A DNA stretch of 64,000 nucleotides from Panorpa germanica (Eukaryota > Arthropoda > Insecta > Mecoptera > Panorpidae), in assembly GCA_963678705.1 (NCBI GenBank), contig OY783221.1, positions 7,068,001 to 7,132,000 of the forward strand, in the 5' to 3' direction. Below are positions 35,733-46,176 of this stretch, one piece after another. Under the pieces are notes generated by a model. The model had not been told where the DNA came from. It was given only the letters and a program-made list of their open reading frames with translations, and searched no databases. Positions within the stretch are counted from its first letter, which is position 1; each line of letters opens with the position of its first letter. The position numbers were made by a program, and so were the translations under genes.

Positions 35733-36214
35733 TTTAGGCCTTCAGCACACGACGCAACTGGTTGCAAACCTTAGCCTCGAATCTGCCCGAACCGAATGTG
35801 ATTACAACTGTGTTGTTGGTGAGAGAACGAACGTGTTGAACGAGTGAGATAAAACGTAACTAAACTGATTTAAAACTGGTTTTGAGTACGTTTGCCGCGA
35901 GTCAATTTTTCGGTCGCAGAGCATCCTTGGTTGCATGGTTTTGATGGTGATATCATCAACAGAGATGTTTACAAATACTATTGAAAACTATTTAAATATA
36001 TACATACAATCAAATATAACACAATAGAATAGCTAAAAATTCTATAGAGTGAAAACTTCGTTTCGCGTTTAGTTTGCAATCAGTCGACTCGTGTTTTATC
36101 TCACTCGCATACACGTTTGTTCTCTCACTAACGACACAGTTGTAATCACATTCGCTTCGGGTCGATTCGGGGCAAAGGTTTGCAACCAGTCGCCTCGTGT
36201 GCGGAGGGCATTAA
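35733..36214. mobile_element. MITE family M2, copy 2
   Basis: The left end TTAGGCCTTCAGCACACGAC, then GCAACTGGTTGCAAACCTTA and GAATCTGCCCGAACCGAATG. The right end in reverse complement: TAATGCCCTCCGCACACGAG, then GCGACTGGTTGCAAACCTTT. The interior matches copy 1 at 11,498-12,010 (TCATCAACAGAGATGTTTAC, AAAACTTCGTTTCGCGTTT, GTGTTTTATCTCACTCGCAT). A plus-strand ORF (35,647-35,847) crosses the left arm and is fortuitous. Confidence 0.85.
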
Positions 36215-36420
36215 ACGAAGGAATTTACAAGCTTCTGCTAATATAATTAGCACCGCCAGTGTCAGGTAATCACCTGACCAGGTGATGTAACATTGCAACA
36301 AATAGTATATTAACATTTTTTATAACTTGACGTTGAAGATTCAGGTTATATGTATACTATACCAAATACTACTAGATATATTGGAAGGTATGTATTGTAT
36401 ATAATACATCTTTTGTTGAC

Positions 36421-36660
36421 TTCACATCCGAAATCACACGAGAATCCCTCGTGTGAAGGCATCCGATGCTCGGATCGTGCTTCTGCAGATTCTGAATGTT
36501 AGCGCCGTTGTTAGAGAGGTACATACCGACAAAGCGTTTCGGATAAAATCGTATGGTTTCGGATGGTCACAGAACAGATCCCGACGACTGACAGCGTTTA
36601 CGGTGTAGAAGTAGTTGTGGTCGAAGCACCGAAGGGGAAGGTGCTGTATTAAGTTGTAGT
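36421..36660. other. unassigned GC-rich island of ~240 bp
   Basis: Base composition changes sharply here, near half G+C against about a quarter around it. Two small hairpins stand at its left edge: CACACGAG/CTCGTGTG at 36,435-36,455 and ATCCGA/TCGGAT just after. Open stretches of 55-80 codons without an ATG-based gene model exist on both strands, for example RFYPKRFVGMYLSNNG on the minus and KIVWFRMVTEQIPTTDSVYG on the plus strand. None is recognised. It may be an old coding exon, a fragment of a transposon gene, or inserted foreign DNA. Confidence 0.4.
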
Positions 36661-38808
36661 GTATTTAAAAATAAATGTGTACCTAAAGACCTAACCAAAC
36701 ATTTGTTAAAAATACGACACGTGTGTCACTAGTGTAATATAAATAAACATTTAATATCTAAACAAAATATGTGTTTTTTTTAAATAATTAATTACATTTT
36801 TTCTATATAGTAATTGGAATATCTATTTGTTGTGTTATAAAAATCTGTAAATTCTCCTAGTCTTCTACCTGTATTAAATAATATTACGAAAAACGGAGTA
36901 CAGTTATTTTAGTGTGTTGTGGTGCTTTAACAATTGAAGGTATTTAAACAATAACATTTTAGTAGACTTTACATAAATGTAAAAATGTAAATGTAAAATG
37001 TAATTCTTTACAGAATGTACTTTTATCTAAACATTTATTAATAAGTATATCACTTTAATTTGTTAATTATTATGTAATAAGTAGATAATTAATTAAAATT
37101 TAATTAAATCAAAATAGACCAAAAAATATGCTTTTAATTTTTTGTGCACTTTATCTAATGTATAAAGTGTAATATATTTAAATGTCTGCATAGATAGCAA
37201 GTAGGCTACGAATTACAAAACTCGGTAAAACATTTATATAAAATAATGTACAAAAAGGTAAATTAATTAATTTTGCAAAAACATGATCTGAGTACCTAGG
37301 AAGTCATTAAAAATATAATAATTATTAAATTATTTATAAAGTTTGCAACATGAATTAGATCAAAATAAACAAATGAGTTATTACTCAAAGTGTCACTATT
37401 TACTAGATATCGGTGTTGTTCAATTTAAATAAAATTGTTTGTATATTATTATTTACAAAGACGCGCTGTAATAAATCAAAACACCAAATCTGAAATCAAC
37501 GTTTAAGATTACATTTATTACATACTATTAGAATTTAAAAAGAATATGAAAATAAACTTTAATTACTTAAAAAAAACTGACCTTAAGTGCCTGAAGCGAA
37601 GTCTTAGTGCAATAGAAATTTAATTGTGTCTTTTGTAGACTCCTATTTGGTACATTTTTTTAACGTTTTTTTTTTTCAAAAAATTTCAAGGGCTGTTTCT
37701 ATTCGAAACTATTATCACTAATTGCTAAATCTAATATCATACTTTGGGGCAGACGTAAATAGCATAATTAAGAATATATAGACCTTTTAAAAATCGCTTA
37801 GTGTCATTAAAAAGTTATAAAACAGTCACATTATAGAATCCTTTTCTGGTTAGTTCATTTTCATTTATATCCAGTCACTATTACCAATGCTCTGAGCCTA
37901 ACGACTTTGCCACTATACTGCATATATTGATATCAGACTTTTCTATGTTATTGCACAGTATTTATATTTAACCAAATATTATCTCCACAGGATCGGATTA
38001 AGCTTCTAGTGGGCCTTAGACGAAATATAAATTGCGATCCACTAATATCAGTGGTTGACAAACTAATAGGTCGAAAGAGCCGCATACCAGAAGTATAACG
38101 ATTTTGAATTATTAGAGGGTCAAATCTAAAATTACCTTTTCTTTTTAAGTTCCTATGCAAAATAAATATAGACATTTGCCTTACTTGTCTATTGGTTAAT
38201 TCGGGCCTGTATTCACTTAATTAAATTTATTCTATTTGTTGCAAATATGATTTTTTTTGCGTTTTTTATGAATGAAAATGTAATGACCGTTACTATGAAA
38301 TTTATTTATATTAATTATATTTTCTTTATATAACTCTTAAAAATAATTGCGGATATAATCTGATAACACATAAAAGTCATAATTGAACTTCTATGTTATT
38401 TTTATGTTACATAAAAATAAAAATTCACAACGTAATTAACTTTTTCGATTGTTTAGGACTTAAAATAAAATACTTTTTAATTAGAAATTAAAATTTTTAT
38501 TTTTAGTTGAAGTGGATTAATTTATTCAACGAAAGAAACTTTGTAAAGCTTTTTGCTAAAAATAAATCATTAAAGCTCATATCTGTGTTTAAAATACAGG
38601 AAAAATTAAACATAACCTTTTGAGAGCTTCTTATAGTACTCAAATTAATTTACGGAAAATCTTCAAAATTGTATCTCTAGATTCATTGACGTATTTTTGA
38701 AATTATACCAATTGATAGACCGTAATAATTTAAAATAAATGGTTAAGAAAAATTTCATTCGTGAACACTATACAGTACAACAAAGCGTACTATAGTTTAA
38801 ATTATAAG

Positions 38809-38992
38809 AGATCGCCGGCAACTCATACTTAAAACAAGTTGTGCCGTATAAATCTACGATACATTGAAAAAGTACTATCTCACAAATATCTTTATAATGT
38901 AAAGAAACGAATAAAATAAAATTCACCATCGTATCGTAGATTTATACGGCTCTTATAACCTCTTTGAAGAATGAGTAGTCGGCGAACCTTCG
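38809..38992 (-). mobile_element. MITE family M4, copy 2 (inverted relative to copy 1)
   Basis: The plus strand begins GATCGCCGGCAACTCATACT, then TAAAACAAGTTGTGCCGTATA. The far end reads ATAACCTCTTTGAAGAATGA, then GTAGTCGGCGAACC. The reverse complement aligns with copy 1 through TTATAAGAGC(G/C)GTATAAAT and AATTTTAT(C/T)TTATTCGTTTC. Similar flanking sequence right of both copies (CGTAACTTCAACCATCAT and CGTAATTTTAACTATAAT) suggests the true unit is longer. Confidence 0.7.
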
Positions 38993-39831
38993 TAATTTTA
39001 ACTATAATCTTATTACTTTTCTGATTCATTTCTCTGGATGTGTCCAAAGAAGATGACCAAAGAAATTTAACAATGTTGTGCTTCTTCCGCCGGGTTCTTC
39101 TTACGGCAAGCGTACGCATTGGCTTTATTGAATTAAACGTGAAAGTAAATTATTTGATTACGTAAATTTATTTAATTTTTAATATGTTCGTTTAAATCTA
39201 TATTTATAATTTAAAAAAAATGGGAAAATGATTCAATCGATGCCGGAATATGGAGTGGCCAATGTTAACCTTTGCGATAACTATGAGTTCAGCAATCTGC
39301 CCTTTTTTATATATATCCGTTTCTCTTTCACTCTTTACTTCGCATGACAATCCCCAAAGTTCCACATTTTTGATTTTCTAAATTTTTAAATATGTTTTTT
39401 TTGTTTCAGATACGAACACGCGTTGAGGGAAATATTTTACTAAATATAAATTTGGTTATTAAGACGTTATTTTTAAAATTTACAAAATAATTTTGTAGTC
39501 CTTTTAATTACAAAAAAATAACGCACAGTATAAAAAACGCATAATATGTGCAACGGTACGTACAATTATATTCTACATTTTCAAGATTAACTGCAAGCAG
39601 ATAATTATTTGAACTTTTGCCCCCAAGAGATTACAACCATGTAAAACTAAATAATCTAAAAATAATAATCTTAAAATTAGTGTCAATATTTGAAAACAAC
39701 GTCAAAAACTAACAAAATGTGAAATGACTTTAGTAATAAAAAAGTAAACAATTTCAATTAAATCAAATTTACTACTTTTTTTTTTTAAATAAAAAATAAA
39801 TTTTGTGTTTTTGGAGATAAAATATAAAAAA

Positions 39832-40029
39832 ATGTTTGTAAAAAATTCCAGTGGTGTAGTGAATTTAACAATGTGGATTTCTAGTGTTGTGTTTGTATTA
39901 GTTGCGTTATTGGGTGTTTGTAGTGGCCAGGGGCGACACTACACCCCTACCTGGGCGGTCCATATACCTGGAGGAGTCGTGGAAGCCGACAAGGTGGCGG
40001 CTGAACATGGCTTTATAAACTTAGGAAAG
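39832..40029 (+). CDS. furin-type proprotein convertase, first coding exon
   Basis: The exon reads from ATG 39,832 (66 codons) or ATG 39,871 (53 codons) to donor GGAAAG|GTTCGT in phase 0. The second ATG directly precedes a typical signal peptide (MWISSVVFVLVALLGVCSGQ), so it is the better start for secretion. The first would give a type II-like longer leader. After the signal comes HYTPTWAVHIPGG, then ADKVAAEHGFINLGK, the conserved beginning of the furin/PC propeptide. The intron falls where vertebrate furin also has one. Convertases of this class cleave secreted precursors after basic motifs in the late secretory pathway. Whether this is Fur1, Fur2 or another paralogue cannot be told from the prodomain start. 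No catalytic exon (D, H, N, S segments) was found downstream within the window. Confidence 0.82.
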
Positions 40030-40344
40030 GTTCGTACAAACAATTTTTATAAATTCTTAATTTCTTTTGTATACTTAAACGAGCAGATATCTCTTTTTGA
40101 AAGTTTAGTTTTGAGTTTGCTTAAGAAATTCTTTTAGATAAATATCTGAACTTTGTATTTCTCATTTTATAATTTCACTTTTGAGATAACAACATTTTAG
40201 GTAAATTTACTCAGGTAAACGTATTTTGATATTGTGAATTATATTCTTTAATTTGTCACAGAGAAATAATTTTCAATTTTGTTATAAATGTGTCTTTGAA
40301 ATTGTCAACATTATACCACGTCTATTAAGGGGGGGATAAGAATT

Positions 40345-40700
40345 CAACCTTTTTTTTATTTATTTATATTAGTGTGCAACATATTAATTTTATTGTGTGA
40401 AAATTTGAAGTCGATTAGAGTAAAACTGTCGGAGATATAGAGTTTTAAGTCTACACCTCTCGGGTCTGGTTTCATCTTTCTTTGAAACGTTTAAATACGG
40501 TTTTTCAGAGTCGGTACGATCTCTAGCTCAAAATCTACTGGATCAATTTTTTTTAAATGTTGCAGACTCTTTCTTTACATAAATGCCGAGGTAACGCTGT
40601 CGAATTTTTTTTAATTATTTAATTTTAACGTATTTTAAAATAACAAAGTTTCTGATTTTTTTCATGAAAAAATCGGTATTTTGACTTTTAAGTGCTGTAA
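40345..40700 (+). repeat. dispersed repeat family A, copy 3
   Basis: It aligns with 6,925-7,270: GTGCAACATATTAATTTTAT, GAAGTCGATTAGAGTAAAAC, TGTCGGAGATATAGAGTTTT, CTCTAGCTCAAAATCTACTG, TCTTTACATAAATGC, AACAAAGTTTCTGATTTTTT. A G-rich run (40,328-40,334) stands just left of it. Confidence 0.75.
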
Positions 40701-41380
40701 AAATCCTTGTTTTTTGTTTAGCGGGAAATTAAGCTGCCTTGGTTCATATAAATCTTGATGTATAAAAAGTATGACTTTTAGAAAATAATTAATTTATTTC
40801 TTCATGCATTCAGCCCTGCACATTCCACCCACTCATAAACATTAAATTAATCAAAGTTATAGGTTTACCAAAATTGACAATGATAAAATTATAATAATCC
40901 GTGACCGATATGAAATAAAATATGTTATATTTGCGCGGTATGGTACATTGCGGTTTTAAATACAACTTACACAGTGATTCATAATTAAAAATTAATGTGA
41001 ATTCCGCTGTAATTGGACCGTGTTAATACAACCGCAGATTTTCATCCGCCGCAACATATTTCCAGGATGAAACGGACGTTTCAATATATAATTTGTTTAT
41101 AACAATTTGGTGTAATAATATTATTTACTCATTTGTTAACGTTAAATATAATATAGTCAATGGGCTTTATGTTCACCGCAAAGTCACTAGTATAGTGCGT
41201 TTGGTATTGGATTAATATTATTATCAAGTAGGACGCAATCTGTACCTAATTTCATATCTTCAAAAATTTCGTATCTTTCCGAATAGCAGCTAGTTAATTT
41301 TTTTTTCTTGTTGCAATAGCACAAATCTGGTTATTGAGGTGGATGTAAAGGCGCTACTGACTCGAACAAATTTGTATTGA

Positions 41381-41450
41381 AGACGTCACAGTGGGCGAGA
41401 GCATTGATGATTGACGTTAGACTACTGTATCCTCGGTTTCGATATTACAC
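41381..41450 (+). mobile_element. SINE family S1 head-only fragment
   Basis: Only the tRNA-related head is present: GACGTCACAGTGGGCGAGAG, CATTGATGATTGACG, ACTACTGTATCCTCGGTTTC, then sequence unrelated to the SINE body. It ends at the box B region. Confidence 0.65.
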
Positions 41451-41893
41451 AGTATTCCTTTAACAGAAGAAATTCGAAGAAGCGGGGAAAACAATAAAGA
41501 GACATCGCAGTGGACGCGATTCCCATGTCATATCATAATGCACTTGTTGAAATAAAAATTATTGAACCCATATAAGGACAAATAAAAATGAGATACAAGG
41601 AAAAAGAATATTGGAAGATGAATAGCGAAGTTATTGAAAAAATTGTAGTTATTGTAACATGAAATGTAAAGTGAAACTATAGTATAGTATAGTTATTAAA
41701 AAATTATAAATTATGTAATGCAAAATCTTTATTGTTTAAGTGCTAATAAATATTGAAAGTTGATGCACTCAAAAAAAAACATTTAAAAAACAAAATTGTA
41801 TTGAATAGGTAAAAATATGCCTTGTTCCTTAATTGTATAAAACTCATGTCTCATTCACAGAGTTTTATTGTTAATTTAACGTATTTTCCCATT

Positions 41894-42186
41894 AAATATA
41901 TATTTCAGACGACACAGTGGGCGAGAGCATTGATGCTTGACGCCGACTGCTGTGTCTTCGGGTTCGATCCCCGGATCAGATATATATTTTCTGGGTTTGG
42001 TTATTATGAACTTATATTGATTATGGTCATACATAATCATACAGTTATTAGGCAGTGGTGTAGCCCACATATATGAGGCCACGACACCATAAATACTGCC
42101 AACATTGAAGGAGGTCGTCGGTGATAGGACTAAGCATCGGAAATAGGCCGACGTTAAATAAAAAAAAAATAAAATATATATTTCAG
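41894..42186 (+). mobile_element. full-length tRNA-derived SINE (family S1) with 15-bp target-site duplication
   Basis: The body is 41,909-42,171, flanked by identical AAATATATATTTCAG at 41,894-41,908 and 42,172-42,186. The head has an A box-like TGGGCGAGAGCATTGATG and a perfect B box GGTTCGATCCC inside CTTCGGGTTCGATCCCCGG. The body carries TTTTCTGGGTTTGGTTATTA, GGCAGTGGTGTAGCCCACAT, GAGGCCACGACACCATAAAT and ATCGGAAATAGGCCGACGTT, ending in TAAATAAAA. This is the best copy in the window and was probably inserted fairly recently. The open frames at 41,822-42,082 on both strands are inside it. Confidence 0.93.
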
Positions 42187-42211
42187 CTTGTGAAATGTAA
42201 AGAAATAAAAT

Positions 42212-42798
42212 ATATTATATGAAATACAATAATTATTACTAGTATTATTATTATTAATTGTTTATTGTTCGCCTTTCGGCTTTACAATCTACATTTTTAA
42301 TATATTTCATATACTTCCTTTTTATATCCAAAAGTACTTTCTGCTTCTTCTTCTCTTGACCCTCTTCCTTCATTTTCCCTAGTCTTCCTTCTGTACTGGT
42401 CTATTCCCTAGTCTATTTTTCTGGGCTGAAGTTTAACTGTTTCCTCGGTACTTCTTTCTTTCTCTTGCTTCCCTTCATTGCCTCTTTTAGTACTTCCTTT
42501 CTCTTCCTGTTCCTTGTGCAACCCAGCCACAAGCTTATTTATTCTCCTCTTTTTTCTTTCCTTCTTACTATTTCCGCCATCCACCTCTTTCCTTCACTGC
42601 CTCCCTTTAATAGCTGGCCAATATTCCTTTCGTTCGCTACTTTTTCCTTACACTCAAACTTAATGTGCTCCAGTGTTTCGTTCTCCGCTCCGCACACTCT
42701 ACACTTTCTTTCCTCACTACTTTCCCAGTATCTGTTTCCTTTTTCCTCATTTCCCAATCTAAACCTCTACATATAAATATTATATGAAATACAATAAT
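42212..42798 (-). mobile_element. 5'-truncated LINE insertion with 22-bp target-site duplication
   Basis: ATATTATATGAAATACAATA plus AT occurs at 42,212-42,233 and again at 42,777-42,798. Between them, on the minus strand, is the end of a retrotransposon ORF2: GNEEKGNRYW, then the zinc-knuckle-like CRVCGAENETLEHIKFEC and WMAEIVRRKEKRGE, stop at 42,539. A ~280-bp 3' UTR follows, ending GTAAAGCCGAAAGGCGAACA and an (AAT)n tail. The reverse transcriptase part is absent, as expected for 5' truncation by target-primed reverse transcription. The tail style matches LINE elements common in Hymenoptera. A second copy is at 52,497-53,092. Confidence 0.88.
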
Positions 42799-43084
42799 AT
42801 ATTTTAAATAAAGATAGTAATTATTATTAAATAAATGTATATAATTGATCAACGGCATGATTTCACAAGTTGAAACTTACATTTAAGGTTAAAACTTTAA
42901 ACTAAAACTAAAAACAGTTGTTGGGAATGATATTTTACCCCAAAAGGTTTTCATAGACTTTGTCTACTCTAATTAAACGAATGTTTTCTTAATTTCAACA
43001 TCATCTAGATCAAAGAATATTTAAACTTTAAATAGTTTATGAAATACCGTCATAAATCAAAACTGTCAACATAATAGAAGGTTG

Positions 43085-43142
43085 TTAGCAATATGGCTAG
43101 TATAGGAAATAGGGCAATGCTAAGTAAAATAAGTAAATAAAA
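43085..43142 (+). mobile_element. possible SINE S1 tail remnant
   Basis: GGAAATAGGGCAATGCTAAG, then TAAAATAAGTAAATAAAAA resembles the S1 3' end (GGAAATAGGCCGACGTTAAA, then TAAAAA). It is short and diverged. Confidence 0.35.
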
Positions 43143-44017
43143 ACACAAGAGTGATTTCTTAGTAAAAAGCAATCACGTTACTTTTGTCATAGGTGTATAA
43201 GATTTATTTAAGAAAAAATATTATTGATTTTACCAACACCAAATAAATTATTCAAAAAATAAAATTATCGCAGCTTATTTCTATTCCAATATTCCGTAAA
43301 ATTACGTTGCCACATATTTTATAATAATATTAATATATAGTTTACACAAAAATCTATTTATAAATTTGCATAACACCCCAATATAATTTAAAAGATGGTT
43401 TTTACCCTAAATTCTTCCTCCTTCTACTCGTACAATGCCTATGCTATACTCAATATCTCAAATAGCCTTCTGAACCCCTGTAGACGACCCCTGTGGCTTT
43501 CTTTTTTAGGGGTTGAATCGTTGACAACGTCAGTTGCCTGAACACAAATGTTTCCATATGTTTAACAATTCCTGGCATGGTTTGGTTTGGTTTATTTATA
43601 AAAAAGATTCATAGTTATTCAATATTCTCTGTTAATGTTACAAATCATTTTAGACGAAATATTTATGACATAGGCGCCGAGTGTCGAGCATAGAGTATAG
43701 AGGGGTGATCACCCCTACAGGGTTGACGAAGTGCTCCTTGAAATTATTTAGACAATTGAATACTAAAGGGTAATACAAATTAGTGTTTTTCTATTTAATT
43801 GAAAAATTAGTGAAATGTTAACAACAGCTTTTATGTGAAATGAAAGGGGGTTGATTCGCATGAGTGGAGAGGAGAGAGCATGATATAAATTAGAAGACTA
43901 TGCAGTATATGTAAAATTGTATCATCTATCTGATTTAATACTCAGATAAGTCATACATGCAATCAAACATAATTATAATGCAGATAAAGTTATCGACTAC
44001 CGTTGGAATACTGGTAA

Positions 44018-44440
44018 CTCCAGGGTGGTCACAGACCTGGAAAACCGAGAAATTCGGGAATTATCAACCTGGAAACATCATGGAAATATCAGGGAATTTC
44101 AGGACATTGCAGCAACTATTTCATATATAGTATATTATATTTCATTTAAAATTCAAAATGAAATGAATCAGAAAATTTAAAAAGAAAACGTGTAACTAAT
44201 AAAAAAAAAATTGGCGTCAAAAAAGGCTAAACTTTTAGCTGAAATTCAAGTTATCTATTAAATATTAGGAGTTAAATTGTTCTAGTTTAGATTTAATTAT
44301 TGGTAATTACAATTTAATCAAAACTTTAAATATTTAAGTGATACGAATAAAATTTCTGTGTCAGGAAAAAGTACGAAAAACTTTACAGGAAAACCTGGAA
44401 TTATCAGGGAAATTTGAAATCATATTGTTTTCGTCGTTAT
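44018..44440. repeat. diverged dispersed repeat with CCTGGAAA...TCAGGGAAAT motifs
   Basis: The left part reads CAGGGTGGTCACAGACCTGG, AAAACCGAGAAATTCGGGAA, then TATCAGGGAATTTCAGG. The right part repeats GGAAAACCTGGAATTATCAG, then GGAAATTTG. This kind of sequence is a widely dispersed animal transposon remnant; I cannot place it in a named family and see no intact terminal repeat. Confidence 0.45.
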
Positions 44441-45510
44441 CTCAAGACACTATTTGATTAAAAAGCTATTATTTTTTTGGTAATTATTGCAACATTACTG
44501 CTTCTGTGTACACAGCACGACTCTCTTAACAATAGACTCACGCTAAAATTTAAAGGGTAGAATTTTTTCCTGAGAACTGCACGAGAAAGTGCAACACCCT
44601 CAACTTTAAATTCTATTGTATATTGCTCGATAATTGCATATTAAAAAAATATTTGATTAACAAAACTCAACTACTAAATCTATATACTAAAAAAGGAATT
44701 TCAAGAATACTGCTAAAGGATTAGTGATTTTCTTATATATACTTATATTTTGGTACGGTCGCATACTGGAAGCGCAATATATTTGTATTACGTTAAGTGT
44801 TTGACAATCCGAATCAACCCTGGCCGAATTAGTCTTGATTATTGAGATTATAATGATACATCTCTATAAAGACTCATATTTTTAATATTTGTGATACTGG
44901 TTTTGTTTTATTGTTATACGTCTTGGTTGCACTCTGGTAAAAGGTAAACTCAAGGTCACATGACCACACTGTATATCACGTGTAATTACATACCACCTTT
45001 TATTCATGTATTTGTTTTTCTGGTTTGATTGTGTTGATCAGTTACACATAGAATTGAACTTTGCAGTTATTGATTTAGATGTAATTCATTTTCTATCTCC
45101 CTCTCTCTTTCTATTTATTTATTCGTATTTATTTATAAATGATTACGTGTGTTTATCTTGTAGATATGTTAAATTGTAAGCACGCAGAACAGAAAATTGT
45201 AAAAGTTCAATTATTATTGATTACTCAGTGGTTGTCACCAGACTATATGACCTTATGACCGATTACAGGTCAAATCAAACCCAGCCTTTTATTTATTAAT
45301 CTACTTGATGGTATTTGATTGTCACTATCGTTGAAACCTTGTAAACTATTTCCGGTTACGTTTCTCGATAAACATAGTCACGTGTATTTATGATTTATAT
45401 AACTTTATAACAGTTACCTCTTTCCTAAACAATGTGATCTAACACACAACGACTTTTAACTTATTTTACTGCTTGTTGAAAAATAGTTTTTTCGCTGATT
45501 TCATTTTTTC

Positions 45511-46176
45511 AATGGGCTTGTGTCCTCATCTTTTAGTGGTCAATTTTTCAATTGTTGATTGAAATTGATGTTAATAAATGTATATTGGCGTGTGTTTTTG
45601 ATTAAATATCTAAATGTTAACAGAGATATAGTAAATAAAAATTTGAATTGTAGTTTTAGCGCTAGAAATGGTCGGACATATTTGTATAACGTGAAATGCA
45701 TTTATACGTCAGTTATTTGTTGAGTATCTCAGTGCTGTGAAATGTTCTGTAGCTGTTGGTAGTCGAAATAATCAAGTCAAGTCAAAGAATACGGCATACA
45801 TAATATTGAAATTTTATTGTTCCTTGAAATAGCTGGAAATAATATTGGATATTTTGTTATATAAATACATATAGCAGAGATTTATCAGCTGTAAGGTTGG
45901 TAACCTGTAAACTTGTCAGAGTTTTGTCAAGAATATATCTCTTTTACGCTCTGTTGTATAAAAGAGATAGCAACTAGCGATTGTGATGTCACAAGCATTT
46001 GGAATGTTCTACAACGTTGAATCACTTTAATAATTAAAGAGACAAAATGACTTTTTTAATTGTTAATATCTCTTAAAATATAATGAGTCATTAAAACATA
46101 ATTGAACATTTGAGGTTCTAGTAACTAACTTTATCAATATATAGGACAATTTTATAGACAGAGGCACAAGCCCATT
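45511..46176 (+). mobile_element. MITE family M1, copy 2 (666 bp)
   Basis: It starts AATGGGCTTGTGTCC and ends GGCACAAGCCCATT (first and last bases inverted, one deletion in the right end). The interior follows copy 1 closely but has about 70 extra bases after GGTTGGTAACCT, with AGAGATA...TATCTCTTTTA-type inverted sequence (CTCTTTTACGCTCTGTTGTATAAAAGAG), itself a small hairpin. Flanks TTTTTCA and TTTTACA may be a decayed target duplication. Confidence 0.88.

Larger units (their letters stand above)
31677..39831. other. GPKOW-furin intergenic region, repeat-rich
   Basis: 8.1 kb between the GPKOW ATG (minus) and the furin-type first exon (plus), so both genes point away from it. It contains mobile elements listed separately (MITEs at 33,307, 35,298, 35,733 and 38,809, a SINE at 34,023, LINE fragments near 32.1 and 35.0 kb) and a GC-rich island at 36.42-36.66 kb. 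No host gene was recognised. Confidence 0.55.

Noticed and set aside
41909..41980. A tRNA gene (good box B GGTTCGATCCC)
   Set aside because: No cloverleaf or CCA-side acceptor stem; the sequence continues into a SINE body and is flanked by a 15-bp target duplication.
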